The notes beneath the pieces were generated by a model. That model worked only from the letters and a program-made list of their open reading frames with translations, searched no databases and was not told where the DNA came from. A DNA stretch of 64,000 nt from the NCBI GenBank assembly GCA_013398015.1, contig VZRR01010919.1, forward strand, positions 810,675 to 874,674, read 5' to 3'. Source of the DNA: Oreocharis arfaki (Eukaryota; Chordata; Aves; Passeriformes; Paramythiidae). The position numbers were made by a program, and so were the translations under genes. Positions 61,707-64,000 of the stretch are shown one piece after another; the first letter of the stretch is position 1; each line of letters opens with the position of its first letter.

Positions 61707-63818
61707 CCTCCATTCTCCATTTGTTAAAAACTTAAAATAATGAGAGGAGAATGATTTGTAAGAAAAGCCAGGGGCCGTTCTTGGAAGCTATACCCACTGC
61801 CTGTGTGTGCCTTGGCATTTCTTTGAGCTCTGGGCAGGCATATGGATTGTGGAATTCATGTTTATACAGAAAATATGAGGTCTGAATTAATATAACAATC
61901 ATCTTGTCTGGAAATCAGCTACTATAGCTGGAATTTGGGGTGAAAACATGCTGATATTGATAGCTGAGCTATCCAAGTACATTTTGCACTTCACCACAAC
62001 TGGGACTGCATATCTACAGGCGTGCAGGGAGGCAGTATTGTGTATCGCACTTTTGGAAGTTATCTTATCCACTTACGACCTCTGACTGCTTTATGTCTCT
62101 CTTTGAATTCTTTATGGTTTTGTATTCTTAGTGCTATGCAAAGTTTTCATCCTTCTAGGGGAAAAATAATGTAGCACCTCTGATCATTGCTCCTAACCTT
62201 ACATGCTGTTTGGGAACTATTTGTGTCCATTTGGTGGTTTTACATGAAGTGTCACAATTATGTAGAAATACATGTTCTAGTCACAGATTTCAGTAAATGC
62301 CTTATGGTTCTTAGTCTAGAACTCTTGAATCTTGATTCTTCCTACAGTCTTTCTTCCACCTATCTTCAGTATTATCATTCCAGAGAGGTTTTTAATTCTC
62401 TGTAAATTTCATCTATAGAGCTAGTTCAGATCATTCTTTACTGGTGAGCGAGTTTTCTGGTTTTGTTTCTGCTCTTCCGTTTCTTTGTCTACCTACAGTA
62501 TAAACCTCATTTAAAATATAAACTACTGAAGTTTGAAAACAATTATGTTGTATTACGTTTGCCTGGTATTAAATGAGCAGAAAAACAGAAATGCTGAACT
62601 TTTCTGTTGTTGAAGAAAACAGAGACAGAAAAAACATGAGAAGATAGGAATGATCCTGTTAAATTTTGATCAGTATTAGTTCCATTATTGCAATTGACGG
62701 CTAATTCTCTGGTGCTACTTTCTCCTTTTTCCTGTTCAGTATCTGGAACTGGGAATTATTCCAGTAAAATATTTCAAAAATTTTTCATGGAGAACATAGA
62801 CTTTTTAGTACTATATTTAAAGTTATCAGACAATTCACACGCAAATATATGTCATAAAAATTTACATGTTTTTGTTTCCATCTTTTTAAAATTTTATGCT
62901 ATGTTTACCTGGGGACATGAGTAGAAATATAGCCCTTTGTTTTATTTTTTTGTTAGTTATCTTTTACAGCCACTTTTATTTTGAAGGTTTTACGTTAACA
63001 AAATTTTAAAATATTCTTTAAAGTACATTTTTTAATACAATGTCCCTGATTAAAAGCAATTTAGTCAAGTGTTTACAGTGTGTTTAAATCTCCAGTAGAA
63101 GTGAAGGATCTTGATGTTGATGCTCTCCAGTTACAACACTTATGTAGAAATGGTGAAAGAGCTGATTTATTGTTGATCACAGCAGGATTGATGTAATTTT
63201 GATATTTTTTTCTAGCCCACACTGCAGAAAAAGATCTTGGAGAAGCCCCAGTTTCTTTCAGTCTGTGTGCATGAAAGAGAGGACTAGTCTAATTCCCCTG
63301 CCTGGCTGAATTATCCTGTCATTTTTCTATGCACAATATAAACCCTTTAACAGAAGATATTGATCCAGACGTGCTTCATAGGAGTCTATAGTTCTTACAT
63401 TTCATTTAGACCAAGAGTTTGAGTTTCATGGCCTGAAGGTACACTGAGCGTCAGTAGTACACTGTAGTGTCTCATTCTGGTTTGGTCAAGAACATCTTGG
63501 AGTCAAGGAGTGTTTATTTCTGGCACAAGATTTTGCAATCTTTTCTTCTGAAAAGCTTCTATTTTCAAGATTTGTCATTCTGTTTTGAAAATTTTCTGAT
63601 CAGGTCTAATCTTGCATCATTTAGAAATTACTAAAAATTCTTTGACTGTAAACCAAAAAAAGTTTGTTTCATGCTGTTATAATTGTGAAAGAAGTGAGCT
63701 TGACAGTAATATCTGGACATAAAGATTTAAACTTGTTATCAGTATATAATAGTTAATTAATTGTAAAAGCTTCATACTTTTTTATTTACTTTGACATATG
63801 TTTCATTCCTGCTTGCAG

Positions 63819-63890
63819 AAATTGATATTCCAGAGGAAATTGGCTACTGGAAGGATGAAACTGTCTAAAAAGAAAGCTACATCAGCTGAA
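63819..63890 (+). CDS. candidate internal coding exon, 72 nt, unidentified gene
   Basis: Seen: a good acceptor (pyrimidine-rich TTTCATTCCTGCTTGCAG ending at 63818), then 72 nt open in frame 1 only (24 codons), then GAA followed by GTAAGA, a near-consensus donor. The other two frames contain stops. The predicted peptide is basic, with IFQRKLATGRM and then KLSKKKATSAE. Inferred: an internal exon that begins and ends in phase 0. That matches the phase-0 end of the candidate exon at 14050-14165, so the two could be neighbouring exons of one plus-strand gene with an intron of about 49.7 kb. I do not recognise the protein. A 72-nt open segment between splice-like sites can also arise by chance. Confidence 0.42.
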
Positions 63891-64000
63891 GTAAGATAAT
63901 TGGCTAAGATACATCATTTTTTAAAATAGATTTTTGTACCAATTATAGAAAGGGCAACCTCTGGTTGGACTCTTAAACAGCTTGTAACCTCTATCTCTCT
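63891..64000 (+). other. start of putative downstream intron
   Basis: GTAAGATAATTGG follows the candidate exon. The remaining 110 bases hold nothing I recognise. Confidence 0.35.

Larger units (their letters stand above)
59580..63818. other. unassigned stretch with a cluster of hairpins
   Basis: No gene or transposon was recognised. Three compact hairpins at 60790-61218 are listed separately. A T-rich tract with C interruptions is at about 61663-61706. Short open frames show no motif. Confidence 0.45.

Overview
The window is AT-rich, non-coding vertebrate DNA, most likely an intron or gene-poor intergenic stretch of a bird macrochromosome. The bird call rests on CR1 LINE 3' ends, which recur at least ten times and carry the typical avian tail (a GATCCTTGTGGGTCCCTTCC-type block followed by ATTCTATG-like octamers). 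It also rests on two LTR types I know from bird genomes. The form of several CR1 tails suggests a galliform or related bird; that is inference. No bacterial-style genes, operons, rRNA, tRNA or CRISPR arrays are present. Nearly all ORFs of 60-137 codons look like chance open frames or decayed transposons.

Layout. 0-4.6 kb: two CR1 tails in opposite orientations, a third minus-strand CR1 tail at 3.29 kb, then an unusual composite of two adjacent tandem duplications (about 221 bp and about 173 bp periods) at 3.83-4.6 kb. 8.2-9.15 kb: the largest CR1 copy (plus strand, 5'-truncated, RT C-terminus to 3' end), with a smaller tail at 9.4 kb. 14.05 kb: a 116-nt coding-like segment with splice-site-like flanks, the best candidate exon in the interior. 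14.67 kb: another CR1 tail. 17.8-19.9 kb: minus-strand internal part of an endogenous retrovirus (gag, protease and RT remnants), heavily decayed. 21.3-22.75 kb: a very old minus-strand CR1-like LINE ORF2 with collinear endonuclease and RT motifs. 25.56-26.10 kb: a 542-bp solo LTR flanked by a perfect 5-bp duplication. 32.1 and 52.8 kb: CR1 tails. 35.36 kb: a 40-nt T tract that may be the poly(A) tail of a minus-strand retrocopy. 59.07-59.58 kb: the 3' half of a different LTR with internal ~45-bp repeats. 60.8-61.2 kb: three compact perfect or near-perfect hairpins. 63.82 kb: a 72-nt open segment with good splice signals.

How the parts fit. The 14.05-kb and 63.82-kb exon candidates are both on the plus strand and have compatible reading phases: the first ends in phase 0 and the second begins in phase 0. 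The simplest reading is that the window lies inside one plus-strand gene with an intron of about 50 kb filled with transposon remnants. I could not identify the gene, and both exon calls need conservation or RNA evidence. I found no convincing new functional system; the most unusual structures are the composite tandem block, the twin hairpins at 61.2 kb and the possible retrocopy tail.
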